From the NCBI GenBank assembly GCA_043228905.1, contig JBHGNT010000001.1, positions 34,348,001 to 34,412,000 of the forward strand: a DNA stretch of 64,000 nucleotides. The letters run 5' to 3'. The notes under the pieces were generated by a model. That model had not been told where the DNA came from, searched no databases, and was given only the letters and a program-made list of their open reading frames with translations. The translations under genes and the position numbers were made by a program. Positions 22,362 through 35,302 of this stretch are shown here, one piece after another. Source of the DNA: Azolla caroliniana. Lineage: Eukaryota > Polypodiophyta. Positions within the stretch are counted from its first letter, which is position 1. The number at the start of each line of letters is the position of its first letter.

Positions 22362-23509
22362 TTACAACTAAATGGGCCTTAAAACACATTCCGGATTTCC
22401 CTAAGCCATATTAAATGCACGACTGTCTCCTTTGACGACAATAAAGAGTGCAACACCACATCATCCAAATTGTTTCAGATTTGTTTACTCTTTTAACATG
22501 CCTAAGCTCCCACGCCTTTAACATATGAATTTCCGCATCATTTGGTTGCATCAATTCGTGCATAATTTGACTAATTTTTTCTCCACCCAATCGTTTCATC
22601 CCACCAAGAGACTTCGCAATAACTTCTTAATCCTATAAGCCTTTGTAAAGACACCCACACAATTATGATTTGAAGGGCATAACCTAAATTTACCTTCTCA
22701 AATGAAGGAGTTATGAAATGATTGAGAGAGCTGGAAAATGAGAATAATTGTAGATGATTATAGTAAGCAGTAAGAGAGATCAAAGGTATCTCAGTCCATT
22801 AGTTGGCAATTGTCTCTTGTTATTGCAAGTTAACTCGAGGAGCTAAACACCCAACTCTATGTATCAACAAATGTTTTGGATATCCAAAAGGCATTTTCCA
22901 TACCTTTCATTGCTTACTTTGTAAATGCTTGCTTTCTACCTCTCAACATGCTCCTTTCAATATTGTTAAGGCACTTGGCCTATTTTCTTATGGTTGGTGT
23001 GAACACAAATTACAATTAGAGAGCATGAGGTCTAGGTGCAACCAAAGACTTGGGGCAAGAGTTAATTAAGAGGGAAAAATAAGTGGCGAGAAGAGAGTGA
23101 AAACATGAGGGAGGTGAGGAATCTAGATAATGCAATGAGATAAAATGGCAAATAATAAACTATATCTGAAGACTAATGTTGATCTACTTGAGATCAACTA
23201 AGGGGAAGAGACCATGTTATGCATTACAAGAACCTTTAGAGGGGGGTGCAAGCACTAGAGAGCTAGACAATACAATGACATAGATTGCGGGCAGGTAATT
23301 ATTTATGTCCCAAGAGTAAGCAAATAAATCTGAACAAAAAGCAAAGGATACTTGAGAGTCAATGGTGGTATATGATAAATAAAGAGTGGAGCATTGAACA
23401 TTGTTTTTCCCAATGTTACATCTTTCAATTCCCTAGTAGTAATTACACATTAGATGATGGCAAAATCAATTAAATCTCAACATCTTTATTGCTTTAAATG
23501 TTTATTTTT

Positions 23510-23544
<35 letters not shown>

Positions 23545-24365
23545 GTATATACAACACTTGCCATTGATTGAACAAGCAAGAAAACATTTTCATATACTCC
23601 ATCTAGTTGTCAATTATGATGGATAGCAACATTATTACAACATAGATTTGGTATGATGACAAGTCTACAAGTTGTTGATTGTGATGTGTAAGAAAATCAT
23701 TACAACCAGAGTTTTACATTAAATATATTGTAAAATCAGAAGTACTCACTCATAGAGAGATCTAGAGTCCATTTTGTAGGGGTTCAGACCTAGCTTAGGA
23801 ACAAAGAGAGGATATGTGTTCGAAGTTTGGGTTTGGGGTGGGGTAACGAGTTATAACTTATAAGCAGTGGGAAATACATATAACCAATATGTCACATCAA
23901 TTACAAAAGGAGGCTTCAAACTTATTTGTAGTATCATGAACACCATCAACTACAAGGCTATCAAAAAGCCCACAATGATACGATAACACAACGTGTTGAC
24001 AAGGGTTTGAGGACATGGTGTCGCAACGTTTATACCTAGTTGAACATTCGCCTTAATAGAGGGATACAAGTGAAAACTTCTTTCCCTACCTAACAATCAC
24101 AATTCGTCAAGATTATCAAATAGAAATAATGGAATCCTGTTTCACCCCCTTAAGCACATTTCTCCTAATCATACTACAATTTTGGATTCCATAACCATTC
24201 CCTTCCCCATACTGACCAGAACACACAATTGGATCGGATCGGAGTGTCCCCTTACCCATAAGGAAAAACACTTTGAAAGCAAAAAAACAGAAGATTTTTA
24301 TGTATTGATGAAAACTAAACTGCTATTGTACAAATAAAAAAAAGCATGGAGCTGTTGCTGTGTGT
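22362..24365. other. Gene-free region before the ABCB gene
   Basis: AT-rich with an (AT)n run near 23510-23530. Open frames such as 22803-23069 (+) have no recognisable motif. The right end is the 3' flank of the leftward ABCB gene. Confidence 0.4.
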
Positions 24366-27300
24366 TTAAAACCCTAATTTTCTTTCTTCCTGGTCTTCTT
24401 GACGAGGAGGGGGAGAGTCGGTTAGGTTAAGGAGATGGAAGTAGGCCCCCTGTTTGGCCAGGAGGTGGGCATGGGAGCCCTGCTCTGTGATGGCACCGTC
24501 CTGCAGGACAGCGATGGTGTGAGCATTCCTGATGGTGGAGAGGCGGTGCGCCACCAACACGGTGGTGCGCCTCTGCATCAACCTCTCCAATGCCTCCTGC
24601 ACCACCTTCTCAGATTCCGTGTCCAGAGCGCTGGTGGCCTCATCCAGCAGCAGAATGGCCGGATCCCTCAGCACCGCCCGTGCGATGGCCACCCTCTGCT
24701 TCTGCCCACCCGACAGCTGCACCCCTCTCTCACCCACCTCTGTCCGGTACCCTTCAGGTAATCCGCTTATGAAATTGTGGGCATTCGCCGCTTTTGCGGC
24801 TTCCACAATCTCCGCCTCGGTGGCGTCCTCTTTCCCATAGCTGATGTTCTCGTAAATGCTCGTGCTGAACAGAGCTGGTTCTTGCTGAACAAGCCCTATG
24901 TGCCTCCTGAGTGAGGAAACCCTGTATTGCTTTATGTCTTTCCCGTCGATGAGCACCCGTCCGCCCTGCGGATCGTAGAACCTCATGATAAGAGCTATCA
25001 CAGAGCTCTTTCCCGACCCGCTTGATCCAACTAGGGCCAAACTCTCTCCGATCCTAACTTTCAGGGTTAGACCCTTGAAGATTTGTATGTCAGGCCTCAT
25101 CGGATACGAGAAGTCCACTTGTCTGAATTCGATTGCCCCTTCTACATTTTTCGCTTCTTCCGCCTTCAGATCATCAGCATCAATCTCACTTCGACGGTCA
25201 ATAATGTGGAAAACTGCCCTTAATGTGTTGGTGCCTCTGAGCAAGGCAGGAGCCAGAGAGAGCACCTCTGCCACGCCGAAGGCTGTGATGATAAGCACCA
25301 TAAAGCACTTCATCACACTGCCAAAATCAGCTTCTCCCCTCTTCATCAATCCTGATGAATACCAGAATGCCAGACTATACGAGCACAGTAAACAAAATTG
25401 AGAAAACCCAAAACCGAATCCAGCAATCTGCCCTCGGATGAATGACTTCTTCTGCAACTTCTGGATCTCCCTGTCAAACAGCTTCATCACCCTTTCCTCT
25501 GCCGAGAACGCGGCAACAGTACGAATGTTGCTGACGGCTTCCCCTGCCACCATATTGGCTTTCATGTAGGCCTTGTTTAAGTCTCCACCAAACCCCTTGA
25601 TTAATTGCATCTGTTCCAAGAGGGAAAGTCAGATGTATGAATATATTTTGAGACACAGAGAGCTCATATGTGGACGTTGCTCTAAATGTTTTTAGCCTTT
25701 GTTTGTTTTTACCTGGCCTGCATACGAAGCAATCATAGCTGGAAAAGTGGAGATAATGACCAATGCAATCTTCCATTGCAACTTGATTGCAATTACAAAT
25801 GCTGTAACTATCAGCCCCAAGTTTTGCAGAAGAGTAATTACTCTGTCTACAAGCACAGATCTCACAAGGGGTGCATCTGCAGACAAGCATGTGCTGAGGG
25901 CTGCACTGTTGTTCTGATCAAACCAGCTCGCTTCGTTCCGGAGTATAGCTACAAAGACAAAATTATTGCAAAGATATCAGTAGTTCAGCCATAAGGTTAG
26001 AATATATGGGTTCTATTGGTGTTTGAAAATGATTTCTTCAGTTTAACCTCAAACATATACAACATACAAGAAGATGGATTAGATTGACCTACCAGAGAAC
26101 ATCATACTTCTCACTCGCAATGTGATGCTTTCTCCTGCAACTTCAGTGCAGTAAAACTCACACGTGTAAGCCAAAAGGGCCGCAACACCTGTGCCACAAC
26201 ACAATGCTGCAACTTTCTCTAACCCCTTCTTCATGTACTTGTCATCAGGTGAATAGAAATATTCTAGGGCTTGAGTTATTATTAAGGCAAAAAGTGGTGT
26301 TTGAGACCCTGCCAGAATCGCACCAAGCGCACCTAGCAGACTGTAAGGCCACTCACTTGCATTCATCTTAATCAGCTTCTTCAATGAGGGTTGAGGGCCA
26401 CTAAGGTTATCCACATCCAATTTGATTGCATTAACGTTCAGTCCTGCCACCATGGCCATATCCGTGTTGGATCTAAAACTAAACGTTCGCTGTGAAACAG
26501 ACCCGCTGGCAGACCCATGAGAATTCCTGTATCATCACATAGAAGTCACGGTTACAAAATGACAAATAGATGTTAAGATTACCTATACATGGGGATGTTT
26601 TTTCAGTAGTTAAGACAATGCCTGCTATTGAATCTTTGCATCTCAGCTCCCGAGTTAAGTTGATTTCGAGCACTCTTTTGCTCTTTAATCAGATTTGCAT
26701 ATGCACCGCCTTTTTCTAACAATTCTTCATTTGAACCCATTTCTGCAACTTTTCCTCCATCTATAACAACAATCATATGTGCATTCTGAATTGTCGATAA
26801 CCGGTGAGCAACAACTATAGTGGTCCTTCCAATCATGACACGATCGAGAGCTTCCTGAACACCCTTTTCAGATTCTGAATCTAACGCACTTGTGGCCTCA
26901 TCCAACAGAAGTATCGATGGGTTCTTTAGCACAGCTCTTGCAATTGCAATTCGCTGTTTCTGGCCCCCAGAAAGTTGGAGACCTCTTTCTCCTACCTATG
27001 ATTTGCAAAGCATTATTTCTTGTTCCTAAGAACTGGTTGTATAAATTCAGTTTCCATTGCTCAAAACTGCCTTCAATGAGGCGATGCTATAGGAGCGTGT
27101 GACATTAGCGAGGAATGCATACCTGAGTTTCATAGTGTTTAGGAAGCACATTGATGAAGTCATGTGCACACGAAACGGACGTGGCTTTAATTATGTCATC
27201 CATGGAGACATCACCAGCTTTTCCATACATGATGTTCTCACGGATGCTAGTAGCAAACAAAGCAGGCTCTTGGTTCACTAGACCCATCTGCTCCCTCAAC

Positions 27301-29580
27301 CATTTCAAATGCATCTTCTTGATGTTAACTCCATCTAAGAGAACTTCTCCTGTTCATGAATTGCGAGAACATGAGAAACAGATGCTATATAAATAATAAG
27401 ACGTTTTAAAAAAAAAACACAAATTTGCTGATCAAACCTGAGTTAGGGTCATAAAATCTCTCAATGAGTGATATTATGGTGCTTTTTCCTGATCCACTAC
27501 TTCCGACAATAGCAATCACTTTCCCAGCCTCGATCGAGAGGGAGAAGTTCCGGAATACATCAATGTCAGGTCGAGAAGGGTAGGCAAAGCTAACATCTCG
27601 AAACTCTATATTACCCTGTATTTTCTCCAGCCTTATACCATCATTATTATTGCTGGCAATGATGGGCTTCCTATTGATTACCTCTAAGATGGTGTATCCA
27701 GAAACTTTGGCTTTGCTTATGGTTGCCAAATGTGGGGCTGCTTGCCCTAATGACCTGCATCCCCATATCCAAAGCATCAAGAAAGAAAAACTTGGGTTAA
27801 CAGCACATTGCAATAATTACCAAATCTCTTCACAACCAACGTGTAGACATAAATATATAGGTTACATAATTTACGATACCATTCATGAGTAATATTAATT
27901 TGTGTTGAACCTCATACAACAAGAAAGGTCTGTTGTATACATACAGGGAGCTCGCAATGACATTGAGGATAGTGGTGAAGGCTACCCCGCCATTTGCATC
28001 TCCAGAACGAACGAGCCTTCCAGCATACCACAGCAGTAAGGAGAAGGAAGCGAATCCCATACCATACAAGGACCCAATCCCCAATCCTTTCACAAGCCCA
28101 CTCCGCTTCCCAATCCGAATGCTCGACTGGAGTGCATTTAAATATGATTTTGAGGCCGCTTTCTCACCCACAAAAGCTTGCACTATCCTGATCTGAGAGA
28201 TCACCTGCATAAATTAGCAAAGATGGAGCCCATAATCAATATATGTCGATAGCAAGATGAAATCCATACATTCAAATAAACAATATCTTCGCTTAGAATT
28301 TCATAGGTACCTCATGCGCAATGTCCCCAGCTCTCAGGTATTCTTGTTTACTTTTATTTGAGAGAGACACCATGATGTAGGCACATATTCCTCCATTGAA
28401 GACAATCATAGGCATCACGCCAAGTGTTAGAAGGGTCAGTTTCCACAATGTCGTGAAGGCTATTATGAACCCAGCAATGAATTGGGCAAACGAATGGATC
28501 AAATTGCCGGCCTGCCATTGGAAAAATAAAGGAAGCCGATTAAAGTTTCCCTCCAAGCTCTTACTAACCTATACACCCGAGTCTCCAATTTTAATAGTAT
28601 ATTCAAAGCATTATTAGATGGCACAGCGCAATGCAGGGGATTGAACCCATGACCGTTTGTCCTCGTGAGAGATCTTGGCCTGCATATTCTGCATGGTCTA
28701 GCTAGGATAGTTAATAACGTCTCTTGAGCTCCCCATGATTGATGGCATTCCTCGTATGTACGGAGAAAATTTTCTCTGCACGTCCATAAGTCTATCTACC
28801 CTCTCATGAGGTCCGATGAGAGACATCATTCCTCGGGCATACAGAAAACCAACATGTACACAAGAAAATGTAGAGTAGGAACAGTTTCCGTGTGGGATGT
28901 GATGCGACATCCGAAATCTCGTTTACATCTCTAGGTTTACAGACCGAGTAGATTTGTGTAGCCACATTTGAAAAGATGGCGGGATTCATAAAAAGCAGGA
29001 TTTGTGAAGCTATCTTTTTAAGCAAGAGCTTTTGCAGAACTTATGAGATCGCTGGAGTACATTCTATAAGGCCCCAAGCAGATTATGGCCCTTAACCGAC
29101 AAGTTTTATAAGCCTTGCTGGATAAAGGCAAAGGGACATACAACAAAGAGGTTAGAACCGAAGAAAATAAGGTATCTTTTTATCATCACTTTGGGTGGCA
29201 AAAGTTTCTCTTACAACATGCATATATATGGAAAATAATAATAATAATAATAATAATGCCAAATACGATGGATGGAAAAATGAAACATCCAAAGTGGGAG
29301 TGTTAATTAATGAAAAGTCAAGGTTTTATTTGGTTGAAACGGGGACCGACCAGAGGGGGGCTAACAACGTAGTATGGAAGGAGATAGCGAGATAGATAAA
29401 GGTAGCAGTTGTCGGCATTAAAACAGAGGAGGCATGGTTGGTAGTCCGTGCCACCAAAAAAGCATGCAGGGAGGGGAGAGGGTGCCATATGAGATAGATA
29501 GATACATACATTATATTGTTCGGAGGTGTGACCTATGTATGAGACCAAAAATATTACATTTCCAAGTGATACGTGTAAAG

Positions 29581-29612
<32 letters not shown>

Positions 29613-31403
29613 ACAATAATGCCCCGTGCTTCCTTTACTGCGATGGAAAAGGGCTAACGTTCATCCCTTCATTAATAATGTCCACTCCAGATGATACGTG
29701 TGGATGGATTGCAAGGAGGAGCTGGGGATGGTTAGTGTAGTATATATTTCTGGCAGAAAAAAAAATAAAGGAAGGGAGTAGAATTTCGATCATCATCATC
29801 TCTTTTGTCAGGAGGGGCCTTTCTGTCTGTCAGGTGCTGCAGCTGCAGCTGTTGCGGGGCAGGAGCAGAAACAGAGCAGCAGAAAAAACAGAAACAGACC
29901 ACGAGAGGCGTTCCGTCCATTACTACTACTACTACTACTACTACTACAACTGAGGGGTGAAAAAATATATATACAAATACATCAATGCAGGTGACGATGT
30001 CGGCTTGAAGCGCGCGCCACAAATCGATTTAAGGGGAATGCCCAAAAAACAAAAAAAAAACAAAAAAACGCAAATTCTCAGAAATGTTGCAAAAAACGCG
30101 TTCAAAACCAGAAAGAAGCTATACATCATGATATTATAAATATCGCCTTAAACCGTGATTTCTTGATCTTTTCTTCTTCTTTCAATTTATTTTTTCCTTG
30201 TAGCTTCCTTTTTGTAAATTTCTTCTTTTTTTTTTTTGTTTTTTCCCTTTTGGGTTTGCTTTTTGCTTTTTGCTTTTCCCCCCACAAGCTTCGTTGTAAG
30301 CTTCGTTTGATATGTGTTGTATTATTATTAGTAGTATTTTACCTTGGCGCCCACGGCCTCCTGCAGCAGAGTGGTGTCGCTGGAGATCCCTGCGATCACC
30401 TCCCCAGTGCTCACGTTCGTGTCGAAGAAGCCCACGTCTTGGGAGATGAGAGCTCGCACGTAACGCCGGCGCATCCGTGCCGACTGCCGATCGCCAGTAT
30501 ACATCCACATGGACACCTCTGCAAAACCCACCACACAACAATGACACACCTGCACATGTCTATATGTACATATATATATATATATATGTAGCTAACTACT
30601 CATCACGACGATGGCAATCTCTCATCATCATTTTGATTTTTAAGAGAAAAAGCAGGATCATCTTCGGAGCTTCAAAACTGTTTGATGGAGGTGGCTTACC
30701 CAGCCATCCCGAGGCGAAGCGCAGCACGCTCAGATACAGGAAGTAGACAGCGTACTGCACATAAGCCGGCCAAGATTAATAAGCGGTTTCATAGACCATC
30801 ATCCAATACTAAGAAACCATGGATACAGTGAGTTCAGAAATCAGAAAGAAAGAGAGAGGAGAGAGAAGAGTGGGCAGAATAGGCCACCTTGATTACTTGG
30901 TTAGGCATGTCGGCTGACATAGCTCCCAGGGAGTCGATGAGCTTGCCCAGGAAGATGAGAAAGACAGGGAAGGAAGCGCCATGTGCCACCGCCGCGGCGC
31001 CGCCTACGAGCATGAGCAGGTAGTCGAGGGCGTCCGCCTGCGAGAAGAGCCGATAATAGGGCACCACGCCGGAGCCACCACTACCACCATTCCGTGGCTC
31101 CGCCTTTGCCTTCTCATTGCCGCCCGCCCCCGCCACGTCCACCTCCTCTGCCTGGTTCTCGTCGCGCACGCCCGAGCTCTTCTTCTTCTTCCATCTCCTG
31201 CTGCTGTTGTTGTGATTGCGGCTACTGTTGCCGACAATCTCCTCCTGATCCATCGTGCTGGTGGTGGTGGTGGTGGTATGAATCATATGGCTGGAGGCGA
31301 CGGCGGATCCCAAGTTCAACCTCTGCGAGGCTCCCACTAATTCGAGGTTCCCATTCTGAATCTCTGCACCGCCCGGGCCTGTAGTGGTAGTTAAGGCCTC
31401 CAT
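24366..31403 (-). CDS. Full-size ABCB (P-glycoprotein/MDR) transporter, 11 exons, 1346 aa
   Basis: Joined exons (5'->3'): 31403-30888, 30754-30700, 30518-30343, 28511-28311, 28204-27945, 27754-27438, 27349-27123, 26995-26622, 26526-26093, 25948-25713, 25610-24366. They total 4041 nt, and every junction keeps frame. The layout is TMD1 (about 120-410), NBD1 (Walker [10 protein letters not shown] 486-494, LSGGQ 592-596, [12 protein letters not shown]), linker, TMD2 (about 760-1060) and NBD2 (Walker [10 protein letters not shown] 1127-1135, LSGGQ 1231-1235, second [12 protein letters not shown]-loop VAHRLST). All ATP-site residues are present in both halves, so it should be active. The family exports hydrophobic compounds, including auxin in some members, at the plasma membrane. 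Wording in TMD1 (VQAF, TTxLNVI, SLGQAAP) and TMD2 ([13 protein letters not shown]) resembles Arabidopsis ABCB2/ABCB10 more than ABCB1/19, from memory only. Oddities are a 110-residue low-complexity N-terminus (Thr, His, Asn, Lys, Gly) and intron 8 (26621-26527), which fits only as GC-AG. Confidence 0.93.
28512..30342 (-). other. Intron 3 of the ABCB gene, repeat-rich
   Basis: A 1.83-kb intron between exons 3 and 4. It contains (AAT)n at 29232-29257, (GT)n then (GA)n at 29578-29612, (CTA)n at 29920-29947, A-rich and T-rich runs near 30040-30070 and 30220-30260, and a T-arm-like word (GGGTTCAATCCCC on the minus strand, about 28640-28652) that could be the B box of an old tRNA-derived SINE. No separate gene is seen. 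Confidence 0.6.
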
Positions 31404-32567
31404 GAGCGAATGATTTAGGAATGATGTAGCGATAAGAGGACGGATGATGTTTGTTGGTCAGGGGAGGAGGAAGCTCTTCTTCTATTTCAATCGGGCCCGC
31501 AGATTTGTTAGGCGTGGCCAAGCCAAAACAAGTCAAACGTAAAGAAAAAAAGGGGATGAGGTAAATGAAGGCAGACTGAAGATGTGTATGTGTGTGTGTG
31601 TGTGTAGCGATCTTTCATGGGCGGCTGGCTGCAATGAGGATGTATGATGGGTGGTGGGAGAAGGGAAGGGAAGAGAAAGGTTAGTTAGAAGGAGCAGTGA
31701 TAGGAGTAACAGTAGTCGTAAAGTAGTAGTAGTAGTAGTAGTAAGAAGAAGAATAAGAAGAAGTAACTGTTTTGTCCTGCTGCTGCTGCTGCTGCTCCTC
31801 GTCCCAGCCGACCACCATTCCTGGTATCAGAGAGAGAGGGTGTGTGTGTGTACAGTATTTATGTAATAGTTTAGGAGCAGTAGTAGTATGTAGTAGAATG
31901 CATGGGACTCGGTAGCTGCAGCCGTGAGGCTGACCTTGGTATTTAAGACAGTTCAGTTCTTTTTCAATACCCTCGAAAAGAAAGTAAAACCCCCCCCCCA
32001 CAAAAGAAAGATAAGGGTGGGGTGTTTAATGTAGTAGGATGCGTATCAGGAACGTGGAGTCCTATATCCTCTTTTCACACTCTCTCTATGTCTATCTCTC
32101 CCTACTTAAAAGTAGCAGTAGTGCTCTACTATTTTGTGGGTGTAACTAGGAAGAGTAGGACTCCGTAGAATTTAAAATGTGTGTGTGTGTTTGTGTTATT
32201 TAGTAGTATCATAGGAGCCGTGATAAGGAAGTCCCATACGGACAGGGAATATGTCCCTCCGTCCGTCCTTCTCCTACATTTGACAAGTATGTACGGGCGG
32301 CTGTAGTACGTGCCCATATTTATTAGCCCCCCCCCCCCCCCCGCCCACACACACACACACAACACTCGGCCTGGGCATTGAGCCTGCTCTGTTTTAAGGA
32401 AGGCCAGCCTTCTTCTTCTTGCCTTTTTCCTTCTTCGTTGGTCTCCAAAGGTTCTCTAACACCTAGCTAGCATCAAATAGATGGGGAGGGACCAAAGTTC
32501 AAACCACCTGTACCACCTAAATGTAACCCCCTCCCTTCCCTTTTACGCCTCTTATTTTTGGTACCTT
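31404..32567. other. Upstream region of the ABCB gene with many microsatellites
   Basis: No gene. It holds (GT)n near 31589-31604, (GTA)n near 31722-31743, a CTG run near 31778-31796, C runs near 31989-31999 and 32328-32342, and an AC run near 32346-32360. The leftmost part should hold the ABCB promoter and 5' leader. Simple repeats are denser here than anywhere else in the window. Confidence 0.5.
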
Positions 32568-32730
32568 GTCGAACAACACTCTTCGATAAGTATCATGCAC
32601 ATGTCGAACCACGCTCTTAGATAAGTATCAGGCACATGTCGAGCCACGCTCTAAGATAAGTATCCGTGCTAATAGAAAAGGTAATGAGCCACGCTCTAAG
32701 ATAAGTATCCGTGCTAATAGAAAAGGTAAT
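32568..32730. repeat. Two-register tandem repeat (35-bp then 45-bp units)
   Basis: The phrase GTCGARCMACRCTCT starts at 32568, 32603 and 32638 (35-bp period). The last unit is lengthened by CCGTGCTAATAGAAAAGGTAAT and repeated at 45-bp spacing (GAGCCACGCTC at 32641 and 32686). A diverged relative of the lengthened part recurs near 33268. Confidence 0.9.
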
Positions 32731-32812
32731 GTAATTTAGTGATTACCTACCATGATTTTAGCTTACAATTTACCTCATGTGTTTCACCCCTCGGTCCATT
32801 TCTGTCTCTCTT

Positions 32813-33194
32813 AAAAAATAAATAAATATCTTTCCATTAGTTTAAAAAAGGCACATTAGCTACAAAACTATGCTTTCCGTAGATATTGTGCAAATAATGA
32901 AGCCAATCTATACCACAACTCCTCCATCCATCACAAAATCTAATTTCATTTTAGTATGTACAACCAATTCTCCCTTGTCTATTTCCACGTGCTTTCAACA
33001 TACTAGAAAATGTTATCATCTTAGGTAAGAGGAAGCCTTGCACAAGCATTTGAGGATAGAATTGTATACGCATCCTCATTCTTATCTTGCTCAGAATAGC
33101 CCAATAACATGGCAGTCCCTAGTACCACATCTCCAACCAGCAATAATTCATCAAAAAACTCTTGGGCAAATGCATGCATAGTGATTGTTGATGT
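32813..33194 (-). pseudogene. Retroposed fragment of a PPR gene (3' end), with target-site duplication
   Basis: The 382-bp insert is flanked by CCATTTCTGTCTCTCTT (32796-32812) and CCACTTCTATCTCTCTT (33195-33211), a 17-bp direct repeat with two mismatches. A related, uninterrupted locus lies at about 33386-33420, which supports insertion. On the minus strand the insert opens in a PPR frame (AQEFFDELLLVGDVVLGTAMLLGYSEQDKNEDA in pieces), close to the family motif FDEM-VxDVVxWTAMIxGYSE. After a stop it runs through an untranslated tail to CTAATGGAAAGATATTT and an A/T-rich end. The 5' end is truncated. The same PPR phrase recurs, frame-broken, in the insert at 46784-48849. Confidence 0.65.
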
Positions 33195-33211
33195 CCACTT
33201 CTATCTCTCTT

Positions 33212-35291
33212 AAATTACAATGTACAAAGATATCTTAATATGAGTATGGAGCACATGTTGATTTTGTATCCGTGCTTATAGAAAAGGCAATGGAATTTTG
33301 TGATTACCCATCCAAGCACATATACAAAAAATCGACACATGCTTGACTTACTTCTTCTGCTGATGTGGTTCTTCTCCTCGGTCCATTTCTCTCTCTTACC
33401 TTACAATGTACAAGGATATCTTAATCTAAGAATCTTAGGTAAATTAGGAGCTTATCAAAGCCTAATTAATTAAATTTAAGGATATCTTTAGAAATATTCA
33501 AAATGCAATGAGTTTATCCTAATAAATGTGTGGGATATTTTAAGTATTCTTCTATATATATATATATGCACCTCTCCCCTATCCTTGCACGAGAACCATC
33601 ATCCTTCAGTCCTTTGCAAGGAAAAAGGAAGTTTGAATTCTCGGTTACTATTCTTGAGAGGACGATAAACTATTAAATTCACCATTCCGACAAAATGGTA
33701 ATGTTATCCATTGATTGACACACTTCTTGAGAGAAAAATAGAATGTGAACACCAGTTTTGGAGAAATGTTTCAATTTTCAATTCAATGATGAGTATGGAT
33801 ATTTCTTCCAAGCATTACACAACAACATAACATTTTATCTATTGTGCACGAGTTTCTTGTTTCATATTTATAAACTGTCATAGGACAAACAAAATAGGAA
33901 CTATAATATACAAGAACAGACATTAGTTGCTTGTATGTGGCAAAAAGGAAAATGTAGTTTTGTAGACGACATTTTGAGCATTCAATTCAAAGCATTTGAT
34001 AATTGCAATCCTTGAATTTCTTCAACTTTCAAACTTTGTTAAAAATGGAGTTCACATTCAAAAGCTAAAGGCTTTCTCTATGTTAGTGGGACCAAATTAT
34101 TTAAGATGACCAAACAAGTCACATCCTCCACTCGACCATGACCTTTCATAGCATGCTTATACACTCACAATTACATAGTAAAGTACATCTTGCTAATTTA
34201 TTCTTGTCTTTATCGGAAATCATTAAGTTTTGCAAAAATCTAAGAGTTATGCACATGTAACTAATTAAGGTAACACACTAACAATGGGGAGGAAGTAGAA
34301 TCAAATTTTATTAGTTGTAAGGCAATCATCATCGAGATTGGTAAAAAAGCCATAATTCATGATGTCCATAGTGAGGAAATATAGAAAATATACCTTAGAG
34401 CACAAAGTACATTGATCTTTAGCTTGGTTGCCATGGAGCACTTCCTAAATAGTTCCCTAAGTGACAAAATATGAATAGTAAAAGTGTAAAGTAAAGTACG
34501 TGGCCATCTTTAGCTTTGCGTGTCATGAAACCTTTTCTAAGGCTCCCTTTTCATACAATAAGTGGTTATATTTGGCAACTAACTCACCCACTTCATTCAT
34601 TGACACGCCACCGCTATACATTGTTTATGTATGTGGGTTGTTAGCCGTCATTCACACTTAACCACCAACATCATCATCAAACTTATTTGGAATTTGCTTC
34701 AACTTTTGTATATTGATCTCCCAATTTGTGTAATTTTTGTATAGTGAAATAAGGTAACTTACAAACCAATGGTCGGTCCAAACCCACTCGATTCCTCATA
34801 ATCCCCTCTTTTCCTCTACACGTGTAACTTATTCCCACTTTTCTAAAGTTGTTGCAAGGGTGGTGGAGCCATGGAAGCATACATAAGGGAACTTCATGTA
34901 TTGAATTTGTTTTGGTAATCCATACATTATTAGTTCTCATTCCAAGAAAACAACACATTTATAGGGTTGTGAGGTCTTATTAGGGCATCAATTAGAGGAA
35001 CATACGAAGTCTGTATGCATGCTTGATGGGTTGATGGAAAAATTATTACTCAACATGTACAAACTAGATGTCCTATAATGACCTGATGTTGAAAACCCCC
35101 TTCTTTCTAAATTTGATTTTGACGTTAATGAAGCACATCATACTAAAGGATGCAATAACTACCATATTCATGGAAATTAATGAGAGAGAGAAGATATTAT
35201 CGAATCTTTATTCCTTGATAATAATAGGAGGAAAGGATATAGAGGGATGACAACATCTATCCTCAAAACAATGTCCACAATATGAATACAT
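33212..35291. other. Gene-free AT-rich region
   Basis: It includes a second copy of the local host repeat (CCTCGGTCCATTTCTCTC near 33380) and an (AT)n run near 33555. Short open frames without motifs. Nothing else is supported. Confidence 0.4.
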
Positions 35292-35302
35292 AACACTAAG
35301 TC

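Noticed and set aside
22803-23069. 88-codon Cys-rich plus frame resembling a small secreted protein
   Set aside because: There is no signal peptide, the Cys spacing fits no known peptide family, and the flanks are repeat-rich.
24435-25401. Several plus-strand frames of 60-138 codons
   Set aside because: They are antisense shadows of the last ABCB exon.
29732-30022. 96-codon frame with a Val run
   Set aside because: It is the translated (CTA)n microsatellite inside an ABCB intron.
30163-30591. 142-codon plus frame near ABCB exon 3
   Set aside because: It covers the T-rich end of intron 3 and the antisense of exon 3.
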